Of a stretch of 64,000 nucleotides of DNA, positions 9,206 through 19,500 are shown piece by piece (position 1 is the stretch's first letter; each line of letters opens with the position of its first letter). The notes under the pieces are model-generated. The model had not been told where the DNA came from. It worked only from the letters and a program-made list of their open reading frames with translations, and did not search any database. The position numbers and the translations under genes were made by a program. The stretch is taken from NCBI RefSeq assembly GCF_000147335.1, contig NC_014533.1, positions 186,001 to 250,000 on the forward strand, written 5' to 3'. Origin of the DNA: Gloeothece verrucosa PCC 7822. Its GTDB lineage: Bacteria > Cyanobacteriota > Cyanobacteriia > Cyanobacteriales > Microcystaceae.

Positions 9206-12200
9206 TTAAAGAAAAGTATTTTGCAAAACTATTGTATTGCCAATGTGGTCAGTTTGATTAATATCCATGAACTGTTTTACTTGTTCTAGTGTGTTTTTTT
9301 CAAACACATTCATGTTAGCATTTAAAGATGAGCTATAAAGATCAGGGTTCATCATAGACATCCCAAAAGCAACATCAACATTGTTTAAATAATTGCCCCG
9401 AGCAACATTTCCTAAAATATTTGTTCCTGCTGTTCCTGAAATTCCAGGAAAATTTACTCCTACAAGATTTTGGTTAAAATTATTATTAGTGACTTGAGCA
9501 AAATTGACAGGGTTGGTATCTTGCTCACTGTTCCCAGACGACCATCCAGACCACAATGATACACCATTACGAAGTTCATGAAAACTATTGTGATCAATTA
9601 TCATGTCGACTCCTCCGTGAAAGGTTTGTACTCCGGTTGAAGCGACATGAGAGGGAGAATTATAGGCTTCTGTAGTCCCATCTAATTTGTTGTCATAAAC
9701 TACTATGTTACTCGGTAATTTACTAACTACAACGACACTAGATTGGTTAGGGACTACGTTCCAGCTACCCTCTATTTCATAAGTATTGGTTGCCTGATTA
9801 AAATTTTTAATTCTCCGACTTTGACCAATTCCTTTTCCTTGCGTTATTGTCATATTCCAGTTTCCATTCACTCCAGAAACAGAAGGAAAATTAACTGTAA
9901 CTTGATTAGCAGTTGCAGCAGTAACTAACCCAAAATGGTCTTTAGCACCGCCTTGTTCCCACATAATTTGCTCACCAGAATTGCGATCTATATCTATTTC
10001 TCCATCTCCATTAAAATCGGCTGGTGGTGGAGCTAGATCAATAGTTTCATTACTGCCAATATATTGATATTGAGAACTTGCCCAATGAGGCTGCTCTACA
10101 AAAAAACGTCCTTTTAGCCATTTTCCATTGTTGGGATCAGAAGTATCTAAATTTTGAGCCGTTGAATTAGTAATGGACAGCATTTGTGTACCAAAACCAA
10201 TCAGTAGCATATCGGTATAATTAGTTCCGTAAAAGTTTGTCTTATCAATAAAAACCTGTTTGGCGGTTCCTAAAAAGTTGGCTTGGCCAATTACGTCGGA
10301 ATCTTTCATTAACACACGGTTATTATTATGCCAATCAAAAGGCTGTGTTCCTTCAGCTTTTATCCTGACATTAATATACTGGAGGTCTTCACTATATCTG
10401 ATGTGAGTCACAGTATTAAGATTGGGTGCATTTTTTTTGTTAGCATCCAATGTTAAATCTTGAAAAGTAATCCGATTGCTCTCACCATTAACTTGAAACA
10501 AATAAGGTTGATTAGAGCCATCAGCAACCTTGATAGTGGTTAAATCTTTGCCAGCACCAAGCAAGCGCACATCTGAACTCCCAGGATACAAAGCCCAACC
10601 ATTAACAGCATTTATGGCATAGCTTCCGGCTGGAAAATAAACTGTTGCCATCGAATCAGATTGATCGGCTTCATCAATCGCCTTTTGAATAGCTGCGGCA
10701 TCATTGGTAATTCCGTCACCCTTTGCCCCAAAATCTTTAACATTAAACACAGAGCCTGTATAATTTAGCCCATCATTAACAGTCATTGTTAAGGGTTTTG
10801 ACCAACCATATTGTCCTCCATCTCCGTTGTGAACGAAAACCTTATAATCCCCATTAGCCAAGCTTTGCGGCACTTTAAAATCAACCTTGTAGGGATTAAC
10901 GGCTATGATGTCAGCCCAATAGCCTTTTCCGGCAGCATCCTCAAGATAAATATGAGAATTTTGGGTCCCTTCATCTTGAGATAAATTTCGTCCAAATATA
11001 GAAGCAACTTGCCCTCTGGTAGCTGTTTGCTGCATCCACCAAGTTTCTGTTTGATTGATCATTACAGGTGTGCTGTAGCCTGAACTATTTTGCACCCAAA
11101 CTAAAAACGATGACCCTTGGGGTAAACTATCAGGTAAGGTAATAGCTGCTATATCTCCGTCTAACTTTTGAACGGTGGCTTGTAGAAGAACACCATTATT
11201 ATTATTAGTTTGTCCGTATACCCAAAACTTAGTATCTTTGCCAACTTCTGTTCCTGTCAAATTAGAAAACTGCCACCCTGTTAAAACTAGCGTGTCTCCT
11301 CTTTGTCCCATTCTCGTCCATTCAGCAATCTGAGGACTCATAGTATTAGTAGAATTTCCTACAACTGTAGGAGTAAATACATCAATGCCTGTAGGTAAAG
11401 CAGGAACGCTGGCGGGACTATATTTAGTCACTAAGTCGGGTAAAGCCAAGGCTGAATTAACAATAACTTTGACGGTTGCTGTTGCGGTTCCTCCACGATT
11501 ATCACTAACAACGTAGTCAAAACTAGCATCCCCAGTAAAATTAGTATTCGGTGTAAAAACTGCATTCCTCTGAGCATCAAGAATTACACTCCCGTTCTTT
11601 GCATTGCTGATAGATATTATCTTTAATATATCATTATCCGGGTCGCTATCATTACTAAGAAGCGTTGATTCTGAAATTGTCAAGCTTTTGCTTTTTGAGG
11701 TAGAAAAAAAATCATTCTCAGGGATTGGAAGACTATTTCCTAAAACTCTTAAAGCAGCTATTTCCTGAGATGTTAAAGCTCGATTATAAATTCTGATATC
11801 ATCAATATTTCCTTTAAATGCTCCTGTTGTAGGAGCAGAAGCGTCATGAAAATAAGTGTCTTGGTTAATATTACCAATTCCCACATTTCCTGAATGACTC
11901 CAAACTTGAGAACCGTTACCTTCTCCAAACTTTTGACCGTCTAAATAAGCAGAAAAAACTCCTGATTGAACCGATTTTAAGTCTGGTTGAGCATTTAAAA
12001 CCAATGACACATGATGCCAATTATTAGAAAAGATTTTATCAGTAGACAAAAAAGTCCCTTTCCAGCCACTTTCGATAGTATTCCAGCCGCCTACATACAA
12101 ACGTCCTTGAAAAATATAAATATTTAATCCTCTACTTTTTCCCCCTTCTTCATAAATTACTTGTTTGTGGTCAGCAATATCTTTATTGTCTACTTTAAAC

Positions 12201-12625
12201 CATAGAGCAATAGTGCGTTTGGCAATTTTGTTTAAATTAATATCTACCGAACTATTAACATGAATATAATCATCGATACCATCAAATTTTGCTACAGTAT
12301 TAAATGGACTATTGGTAATATTTGTACTAGCTCCTTTTTTTAGATAACCATTATTAATAACTCCATCAGGAGATATATCAGTAATAATATTATTTGTAAC
12401 TTTTTCAAAATCTAAGTGCATTACTAAATTATTATCACTAACATCGACTGTTTCTAATAATGGCTCTCCCGATTTTGGGATTTGATTCAATTGCAATTTC
12501 TGCCATGTAAATAATAAATTTTGAGTAACATTACTCAACATATCAGTTTGAAGAGACGCACTAGCTATTTCTCCTTGCTTTTCCTCATTTATTGATGAAA
12601 ATCCGGGCTTACTTAGATTAGACAT
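9206..12625 (-). CDS. Large surface protein: LamG, cadherin-like and pectate-lyase-type beta-helix domains
   Basis: An 1139-residue multidomain protein. Residues about 60-290 form a LamG/concanavalin-like fold (KFDGIDDYIHV, DDIRIYNRALTSQEIAAL). Residues about 300-390 form a cadherin-like repeat (LLSNDSDPDNDILKI, FDYVVSDNRGG). Residues about 400-615 look like two Ig/IPT-type modules. From about 625 to the end is a Pectate_lyase_3/right-handed beta-helix domain opening VKDFGAKGDGITNDAAA. It probably binds or cleaves a polysaccharide outside the cell. No N-terminal signal peptide is visible, so the export route is unclear. A strong Shine-Dalgarno (GGAGGAG) precedes the ATG. It converges on the polysaccharide cluster, leaving a 19-bp gap, and may act on that polymer. 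Confidence 0.82.
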   Translation of the reverse strand: MSNLSKPGFSSINEEKQGEIASASLQTDMLSNVTQNLLFTWQKLQLNQIPKSGEPLLETVDVSDNNLVMHLDFEKVTNNIITDISPDGVINNGYLKKGASTNITNSPFNTVAKFDGIDDYIHVNSSVDINLNKIAKRTIALWFKVDNKDIADHKQVIYEEGGKSRGLNIYIFQGRLYVGGWNTIESGWKGTFLSTDKIFSNNWHHVSLVLNAQPDLKSVQSGVFSAYLDGQKFGEGNGSQVWSHSGNVGIGNINQDTYFHDASAPTTGAFKGNIDDIRIYNRALTSQEIAALRVLGNSLPIPENDFFSTSKSKSLTISESTLLSNDSDPDNDILKIISISNAKNGSVILDAQRNAVFTPNTNFTGDASFDYVVSDNRGGTATATVKVIVNSALALPDLVTKYSPASVPALPTGIDVFTPTVVGNSTNTMSPQIAEWTRMGQRGDTLVLTGWQFSNLTGTEVGKDTKFWVYGQTNNNNGVLLQATVQKLDGDIAAITLPDSLPQGSSFLVWVQNSSGYSTPVMINQTETWWMQQTATRGQVASIFGRNLSQDEGTQNSHIYLEDAAGKGYWADIIAVNPYKVDFKVPQSLANGDYKVFVHNGDGGQYGWSKPLTMTVNDGLNYTGSVFNVKDFGAKGDGITNDAAAIQKAIDEADQSDSMATVYFPAGSYAINAVNGWALYPGSSDVRLLGAGKDLTTIKVADGSNQPYLFQVNGESNRITFQDLTLDANKKNAPNLNTVTHIRYSEDLQYINVRIKAEGTQPFDWHNNNRVLMKDSDVIGQANFLGTAKQVFIDKTNFYGTNYTDMLLIGFGTQMLSITNSTAQNLDTSDPNNGKWLKGRFFVEQPHWASSQYQYIGSNETIDLAPPPADFNGDGEIDIDRNSGEQIMWEQGGAKDHFGLVTAATANQVTVNFPSVSGVNGNWNMTITQGKGIGQSRRIKNFNQATNTYEIEGSWNVVPNQSSVVVVSKLPSNIVVYDNKLDGTTEAYNSPSHVASTGVQTFHGGVDMIIDHNSFHELRNGVSLWSGWSSGNSEQDTNPVNFAQVTNNNFNQNLVGVNFPGISGTAGTNILGNVARGNYLNNVDVAFGMSMMNPDLYSSSLNANMNVFEKNTLEQVKQFMDINQTDHIGNTIVLQNTFL

Positions 12626-13302
12626 GGTGAATACTCCTCCCAGCTAAAATTACAACTTTTGCCACTAATAGGCGAAAACAAGGTCTTGTGTTTTTAGTAT
12701 AAAAAGCTACAAAATATTAGGATTTTACAAGGTGAAATGTAGCGTTTGAAAAAGAGAACATGGAAAAACGAGATATAAACTGATATTAATCAGCTAAAAC
12801 TTACGCTCTTTGGCTCTCCCGTACTTGTGGTGATCAGAAAAGCTTCCTTATTGTAGGGTGGTTAGGTGCGGGGATAATTTTTATAAGAAACGGATAAGTT
12901 TTGATCCGCTCCGTAACCCACCACTGTGTATTTTGTATCAAAGTAAACATTTTTCCCCACGATGCCGAAAGAGGCGGATTGCCTAACTCCTATAAGCTCC
13001 TGCGCTTACAAGTAACCAGTTCTTAGGTAAAAAGTACCATACTAAAAAGTTAAAAACGAACGTTATTTCTCTGTTTCTAGTTTAGTTAATTTTTTTCATT
13101 TATTGCTCATTTATTAAATAAATTTACATTATTTTTAAAATTTACCTCCAAATTCACCACTTTATACCCTAGGGAGGATATAAAATAAATTATAAGACTA
13201 AAGGCATACCTTTAAACATAAAATTATGTTAACAGAAAACTTCCAATTTCAACCCAGTTAAATTAACTATAATTTAGGTATTATAATCATAATTAAGCAA
13301 AT
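12626..13302 (+). other. Intergenic region with a dispersed repeat copy
   Basis: A 677-bp spacer between two divergent genes. Positions 12824-12878 carry a repeat that recurs at 43057-43110; both contain TTGTGGTGAT, AAAGCTT and GGTTAGGTGCGGG in that order. The stretch to about 13020 has a reading-frame-free, mixed character like other decayed repeats. The AT-rich remainder (13070-13300) presumably contains the promoters of the flanking genes, but no clear -10/-35 pair was picked out. No convincing gene was seen here. Confidence 0.5.
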
Positions 13303-13309
13303 TTGTGCC

Positions 13310-13347
13310 TAACCTCACAGTTAACTTTACTTATGTCCGACTACTTA
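13310..13347 (+). repeat. Right-end remnant of family 1 inverted-repeat element
   Basis: This stretch is the right end of the family 1 element: CAGTTAACTTTACTTATGTC followed by CGACTACTTA. The same run ends the complete copy at 56371-56612. No matching left end is visible upstream. It contains the ATG used by the HD-domain gene at 13333. Confidence 0.75.
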
Positions 13348-13977
13348 CATATTTCAAATAGAGAGCGTTGGCAAGAAATCTGGCAGAAGTTAAAGGCTCC
13401 ATCAATCCCTTTTGACGTTTTTGCTCAATTAATCCGTGCCTATTCTTTACCGAGCCGTTTTTATCATAATTTAGAGCATATTAACGACTGTATTTGTTTA
13501 TTTACTCAAACTCAATTTTTAGCCAACCATCCCGAAGAAATTGAGTTAGCAATCTGGTTTCATGACGCTGTTTATAATACCAAAAGAAATGATAATGAAA
13601 ACAAAAGCTCGCAATGGGCACAGAGGGTTATTCTTCGTTCTGGCCTTGACCGGGCTATTGCTCAAAGAATATCGGCTTTAATTAAAGCTACAGGGCATCA
13701 AATGGCAGTTACTGATAGAGATGCCCAACTGTTAGTCGATGTTGATTTGTCGATTTTGGGCAGAGAAGATGCTGTTTTTTGGCAGTATGAAGAAAATATC
13801 AGAAAGGAGTATTCTTGGGTGCCCCTAGAAATTTTTCAGCGCAAAAGGGTAGAAATATTAGGTCAATTTTTGACGCGGCAGCATATTTATTATTTGTCAG
13901 AATATAGAGAAATGTTTGAGGAAAAAGCTCGTACCAATTTAAGGCAAGCTATAGCCAGATTAAGTAGTCAGATATAA
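13333..13977 (+). CDS. HD-domain metal-dependent phosphohydrolase-like protein
   Basis: A protein of 214 residues from ATG 13333. Early in it comes YSLPSRFYHNLEHINDCI, then the HD-type pair WFHDAVYN (near residue 76), where His-Asp bind metal. Lys/Arg-rich helices and LLVDVDLSILGR (near 132) complete the pattern of the predicted HD-superfamily hydrolases of about 200 residues common in bacteria; their substrate is unknown. A longer GTG start at 13303 is possible but both that start and ATG 13333 lie in or against a family 1 element end, and no Shine-Dalgarno is seen. The first residues (MSDYL) therefore come from the repeat, and homologues probably start around ERWQEIW. Confidence 0.8.
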   Translation: MSDYLHISNRERWQEIWQKLKAPSIPFDVFAQLIRAYSLPSRFYHNLEHINDCICLFTQTQFLANHPEEIELAIWFHDAVYNTKRNDNENKSSQWAQRVILRSGLDRAIAQRISALIKATGHQMAVTDRDAQLLVDVDLSILGREDAVFWQYEENIRKEYSWVPLEIFQRKRVEILGQFLTRQHIYYLSEYREMFEEKARTNLRQAIARLSSQI

Positions 13978-14057
13978 ATAAAGCACTCTATATAAAGAAT
14001 TGTAAAATGCCTACAATTACCCCACACCCGACACCCAACACACGACACCCTAAAATA

Positions 14058-14144
14058 TTAACTGTCTTAACTGTCTTAACTGTCTTAACTGTCTTAACTG
14101 TCCTAACTGTCCTAAAAACTTTTTTCTTAACTGTCTTAACTGTC
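14058..14144 (+). repeat. Tandem TTAACTGTC 9-mer repeats
   Basis: Five perfect TTAACTGTC units follow each other from 14058 to 14102, a sixth is CTAACTGTC (14103-14111), and after a short T-rich gap two more units occur at 14127-14144. It lies in the spacer between the HD gene and the ricin-lectin gene. Short tandem 7-9-mers of this kind are frequent in cyanobacterial intergenic DNA and vary in copy number through slippage. No function is evident. Confidence 0.9.
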
Positions 14145-14252
14145 CTTGTATTTTTTTAAAAAAGATGAAAATATAGTCTTGAGCAATTCATTACAGCAAT
14201 TAAAAAAAGCTGTACTTATATTCAATATCCTGTAATTTAAGGAGTTTAAACT

Positions 14253-15215
14253 ATGGCTTCAGTGCTGCCCACCGCAGGAAAATATTACTACCTCTTGGCG
14301 AAACACAGTGGCAAAGTTTTAGATGTTAATGAGGGTGGTACTGCTGATGGAGCTAAAGTACACCAGTGGACAAAAGGAAGCGGTGATAATCAAAAATGGC
14401 TCTTACAAGATGCAGGTGATGGCTCTTTTTACCTTATTGCCAAACATAGCGGCAAAGTTTTAGATGTTAACGGTGGTGCTACTACTGACGGGGCAACCAT
14501 AACCCAGTGGACAAAAAAAGACGGTGATAATCAAAAATGGCTCTTACAAGATGCAGGTGATGGCTATTTCTTCCTTGTTGCCAAACACAGCAGCAAAGCT
14601 TTAGATGTTGGCGGTAGTGCTACTACTGACGGGGCAACTATAAGTCAGTGGACAAAACATGGCGGTGATAATCAGAAATGGAAATTCGAGACTGTAGCAC
14701 CACCTTCTTTACCACCTATCTCAGAGAATGGAACAATAAAAACTGAAGCCGGTAAAAATTACCAAGTTTCAATCACTGTCAAAATTCCTGCCAACATTGG
14801 TTATAAAAATACTTTTGGTATCTTTGCTATCAATGAAGATGGTAGCACAGGCGGAGTCAAACCCGGAGACGCCAATTACGCGCAAACCGTTGTTAAAAAT
14901 CGTATTTCCATACCCGGTGTAGATGAAGGCTCCTATCAAAGCGGCAAAACCTTTCAACATACTTTACCTGGTGGACCTGAATACAGTGTCTTTTTAATTG
15001 CTAACGGCACTCCTACTTCTTTCCTAGAGAAAAACCCAGAAAATAAGGGTTCTACTCCGCCTCTAGTTTATTTCTTCAATACTGCCGCTAACCCTGATGG
15101 CAAAACTCACATTAAAACGATTTCTTCTAATGAATACGGTTTTGAAGATATGTACGGTGGCGGCGATCAAGATTTTGATGATTTGATTGTCAAAATAGAA
15201 ACTGTCTCAGTTTAG
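14253..15215 (+). CDS. Ricin-type lectin repeats fused to a DUF4114 domain
   Basis: A 320-residue protein. Residues 8-150 form three near-identical ricin B (beta-trefoil) repeats of about 47 residues, each with AKHSGKVLDVN-like and GDNQKWLLQDAGDG-like segments; the NQKW is the QxW signature, and three repeats make one complete trefoil. Residues about 165-320 match DUF4114: an FGIFAINEDG strand, PEYSVFLIANG, and the acidic ending YGFEDMYGGGDQDFDDL, probably a calcium site. The protein probably binds sugars at the surface. There is no signal peptide at the N-terminus, so the export route is unknown. A good Shine-Dalgarno (AAGGAG) lies upstream of ATG 14253. Confidence 0.87.
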   Translation: MASVLPTAGKYYYLLAKHSGKVLDVNEGGTADGAKVHQWTKGSGDNQKWLLQDAGDGSFYLIAKHSGKVLDVNGGATTDGATITQWTKKDGDNQKWLLQDAGDGYFFLVAKHSSKALDVGGSATTDGATISQWTKHGGDNQKWKFETVAPPSLPPISENGTIKTEAGKNYQVSITVKIPANIGYKNTFGIFAINEDGSTGGVKPGDANYAQTVVKNRISIPGVDEGSYQSGKTFQHTLPGGPEYSVFLIANGTPTSFLEKNPENKGSTPPLVYFFNTAANPDGKTHIKTISSNEYGFEDMYGGGDQDFDDLIVKIETVSV

Positions 15216-15314
15216 AAAACAAGCTAATTTAATAACACTGAACTAAATTCTGAAAGCGTGTTTTAAACAGCCTTAAAAATTTAGTCAAATCAATAACAAT
15301 GGTTTGGTTCAAAG

Positions 15315-15490
15315 CAGGGCTATTTCATTCTTTTGAAACGCTCACAGGCTGAAGCCTGGAGCTATACGAACCAAGCCTGCCTACGCAGGCTAAAAGGCTT
15401 ATAATTCTTCGAATAGCCCGCGCAGGTGGGCTTTGTTCGTGTAGCCCAACCCTTCAGGGTTAGGGCGTTTGAGAGAATGAAATAGCCCTG
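15315..15490. repeat. Long hairpin repeat element (about 176 bp)
   Basis: The ends are inverted copies: CAGGGCTATTTCATTC at 15315 and its complement GAATGAAATAGCCCTG at 15475-15490, extended inward by GAAACGC/GCGTTT. Inside, CAGGCTGAAGCCTG, GCCTGCCTACGCAGGC and AGCCC...CTTCAGGG form further inverted segments. This is the layout of a non-coding miniature inverted-repeat element. It occupies the convergent spacer between the ricin-lectin gene and a minus-strand glycosyltransferase, where it could also act as a transcription barrier. Confidence 0.75.
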
Positions 15491-15570
15491 GGTTCAAAGC
15501 CAAACCATTTATCTATTTTAAAACCTAAAACCTACTTAAAAAAAATTTCTACTTTGAATTATTGCCCTAA

Positions 15571-16518
15571 TTATGATTGATAAAAATTAATTTCTTTTAA
15601 ATATTCTTGAACAAAACCTTCAGCCATTTTTAAATAATGAAAATTGCTCATTGCCTTTTCTCGACAAACAGCCGGCGAAATTTTTTCCAGGTTTTCTATA
15701 GCAGTAATATAATCTTGATATCGTTCACAAACAAAACCCACATCAGGCGATATTAATTCTGGACAAGCTCCTCGATTACTACAAATTACAGGCGTACCCG
15801 AAATTAAAGCCTCTGCCGCTACCAAACCAAAAGGCTCATTAATCATGGTAGGAAACAAGAGAGCTTTAGCACCAGCGATTAATTCAGCCTTTCTTTGACC
15901 GTTTATTTCACCCACCCATTCTATCCCTTGTTCTTGACACATCGCCGCAAATTGTTTTTCATAAAACTTATTTTGGCTAGACCCTGCTACCACTAACTTA
16001 ATTCCGAGTTCTTGAACTAAATATAAAGCTATTCCTAACCCTTTAAAAATTGCTCTTTCTAAGCCTAAAATAATAAAAATAAAATAATCCTCTTTAGTTT
16101 CTGAATAAATAAACTCTTTAGGGTCTAATCCATTATAAACATATCGCTCACAACCAAAGCTCTCTGCATGAGATTTAGAGACAAAAATCCAGTTTCTCTT
16201 ATTAATTTGTGAAACTTCGTGATTGCCAAAAGGCGCATGAAAACTTTTTACCCAAGGAATTCTCTGAGCCGCTAACTCTCCATTATCTCCCGTTAGAGGA
16301 ATATCTTGAAGCTGTAAAATATCTACATCCAACATTCGTTTAGACACTAACTTTACACAGTCTGGCGGGGGTTCTAAAATTTCATCTTTGAGATGATAAA
16401 AAACATCATGTCCCAGTTCTCCTAACCCTTGTGCTAATAAATCTGTCAGCCTTTTAGAGGTACGCTCGCCAACTCTTTTAGCTGGATATTTATGCTCATC
16501 AGAAATATAAATACGCAT
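15571..16518 (-). CDS. GT4 family glycosyltransferase
   Basis: A 315-residue, rather short GT-B enzyme. The donor domain is clear: FIFIILGLERAIFKGLGIAL near residue 147, KLVVAGSSQNKF near 175 and the E-x7-E motif NEPFGLVAAEALISGTP near 223, followed by CSNRGACPELI. The N-terminal domain is compact (YISDEHKYPAKRVGERTSKR), and the protein resembles the short cyanobacterial GT4 proteins that begin this way. Its start is 62 bp from the start of the divergent fusion gene at 16581, so both may share a control region. Confidence 0.83.
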   Translation of the reverse strand: MRIYISDEHKYPAKRVGERTSKRLTDLLAQGLGELGHDVFYHLKDEILEPPPDCVKLVSKRMLDVDILQLQDIPLTGDNGELAAQRIPWVKSFHAPFGNHEVSQINKRNWIFVSKSHAESFGCERYVYNGLDPKEFIYSETKEDYFIFIILGLERAIFKGLGIALYLVQELGIKLVVAGSSQNKFYEKQFAAMCQEQGIEWVGEINGQRKAELIAGAKALLFPTMINEPFGLVAAEALISGTPVICSNRGACPELISPDVGFVCERYQDYITAIENLEKISPAVCREKAMSNFHYLKMAEGFVQEYLKEINFYQS

Positions 16519-16580
16519 AATATAGTAATCTAGAAGAATGTTTAAATCTTTAAGTTAGCTTTAATCTAAAATTGGATTAT

Positions 16581-19500
16581 ATGAATGTATCCATTATTAT
16601 ACCAGCTTACAACGCCGCAGAAACCCTCGGAGCAACTCTGACCTCTATTCAAGCCCAAACTTTTCCTCATTGGGAAGCGATTATCATTGATGATGGTTCC
16701 AGCGATCAAACAGTGGCAATTGCTCAAGAATTTGCCGCTAAAGACCATCGAATTTCTTTAGTGGCTCAATCTAATCAAGGGGTAAGTGCCGCTAGAAATA
16801 GGGGGATAGAACTAGCAAAATTTGATTGGCTATTGTTTTTAGATGCGGATGACTGGATCAAAGCCGAATATTTAGAACGCATGACAAAAGCCTTAGAGGA
16901 AGATTCGAGTTTAGATGCTGTTCAATGTGGAACCAGCCGCATTGCTCCCGACGGTAGCACGATGCTTGAACAATACCCTCTTTCATTGAAAGATTTATTT
17001 CCTGTGTTGGCGCTTCGCTGTCCTCTACTCATTCATAGCTGTGTTTTTCGCAAGGCACTAGCTCAGTCTATTGGCGGCTTTGATACTTCTTTGCGAACCT
17101 CTGAAGATTGGGATTTTTGGCAGCGCCTTGCACGTATAGGAGCGAAATTTGGCTCCGTTCAAGAGATCATGGCATTTTATAGAATGCGTCCCAATTCTCT
17201 TTCGAGAGATGTTAATTATATCTTCGCTGACGCGCTAAAAGTAATAACACAAGGCCATTCCCCAGATCCTCGCGTGGACAACCCTCATCCTAATTATGCT
17301 CAAGGACAGCCAAAAGATACCCTTTCAAAATATAAACTTCTTTTATCGGCTTGGTTCGCTGGCTTTTGCTTGAGTCAGGGTAAAGATGCCCGGCCTTTGC
17401 TCGAATTACTGGTTAATGACCAAGACCCCAACTTATCCTCACAACCTCTAGCTCACAGACTTTTTCAATCGGTATTGGTGGCTACCTGTCAACAGCCGCC
17501 AGCGTGGACCACCTTATGGCCCACTCTAGAAGAATCTATTAGAGACTTTTTGCAAGCACTAGAAAATCAATCCCAAACCATCGGATTAACTCATAGCACA
17601 ATGGCAATTTTAGAGCGTAAAGTTTTACAACAAACTCAAATTACGGCTCCTCAACAGGTGGGTAAAACCTTTGCAATTTCTTTAGAAGTGACTGAGCCAT
17701 TTTATGATCTTGACTGTCCTGATGCGGCTGAACGTCTTTATGCTGTTGTCACAATGGAAGGAACCGAGTTAGGCACGATAGAATTACCGATATGGGATAA
17801 ACAGGTTAGTGCTTGGCTGATTAAAGATGCAGTGGCGGCGAGTTTTGCTTGGCCGATTTTAAAACGATTTTTTGAGCATCAAGGTCATTTCCAAACGACA
17901 CAAATCCCCAAAGCAGAACCCCAAAATCATTCCCCTCTGCCCAAATTACCGAATAAACAAGAATGGGAGTTATTTTTGCAGGAAATTTGCTTAGTACCCG
18001 AAACAGCAACTAACCCACCTAAACGCAGCGAAGACGGCAGCATAACTCTAGAAATTAGTGAAGAACTTGCCGATATTCAAGTTTCCGTTCCTGAGCTTGA
18101 TGTAGTATTAACAGTAGGGGGTGTAGCACTGAGTTGCGTCAGTATCCCCGTTGAAAATAATTTTATCTCTGCGGCTGATTTGCGAGCGGCTTTGAGTTTG
18201 AGCAATGGCTTTGAGTTGTGTCGTGCTTGTGTCAGAGAAGGGTTGCTAGGTAAACCTTTGCATACATCATCCTCACTACGAGCTAGACTCGCCGAATCTG
18301 CCCAAAAAATTCAATCTACTCAATGGTTGGGCTTTAGCGGCTCAGGTGCCATCGAGCAATTATTAACAGCAAATACTATAGTTTTGGGCCGTCGCGGCGG
18401 ACTAGAGGGAGGATATCGGCGAGCGATTTTACCGGCATCTGTGGCGCAGGAATTACTAGAAATGTCGCAAGTAAGCAGAGAACCGGTAATTCAACTTCCA
18501 GGCCCAAATCAACAGCCCGAGCGCGTTATCTATGCTCCAGAATTAATGATACGTCCTTATAAAGGTGAGAACTTATTAAAATCTTTCTCATCTCCTGGAG
18601 TTCAAACCGCTTTTTATGGTCGAGCTTTTTTTGAAACGCTATTTTCTACTCAACCCGATCCTTGGAAATACACCACTCCCTACGAACAGACGAAATATGA
18701 GCAAACGCTCTCTCTACTTCCCTCAACAGAGATTAATCAAGCACTAGAAATTGCTTGTGCCGAAGGACATTTTACCCTTCAATTAGCTCCTCGCGTCCAT
18801 CATTTAATCGCGGCTGATATTTCCCAAGTAGCTCTAAATCGAACGGCTGAACGTTGTAGTGATTTAAATAATATTAGCTTTGTGCAGTTGGATATTATTA
18901 AAGACCCTTTGCCGGGACTGTTTGATCTGATTGTTTGTAGCGAAGTGCTTTACCTTCTTGACAATTTAGAACAACTCCAAACCGCTACCAGTAAGATCGC
19001 TCTGGCACTTAAACCAGGCGGCTATATTCTTACAGCTAATGCTCATTTGATCGTAGATGAACCGGAGCAACCCGGTTTTAAGTGGGGAAACCCCTTTGGC
19101 GGCAAAGTCATCAGCGAAACCTTTGCTAAAATTCCCACATTATCTCTAGTTAAAGAAATTTGGACACCCCTCTATCGAGTACAATTGTTCCAGCGTCAGC
19201 CAGAGGGAATGTTAGCAGAACATCAAACCCCAGAATTAATTAAACTCACTGAACAGCCTACAGCCTTATCACCCGAACAAGAAGCTTATGTTTGCTGGAA
19301 TGGGGGTCAATTAAAAGGTAACCCCACTTCACAGTCTGTCATTACTCGAAAATTACCCATTCTAATGTATCATCGGGTAGCCCCCACAGGGTCACCGCAG
19401 ATGAGTCAATATCGAGTGACCCCAGAAGCATTTGAGGAACAGTTACGCTATTTAAAAGATGGGGGTTTTTATAGTGTGGCCTGGGAAGATTGGCAATTAG

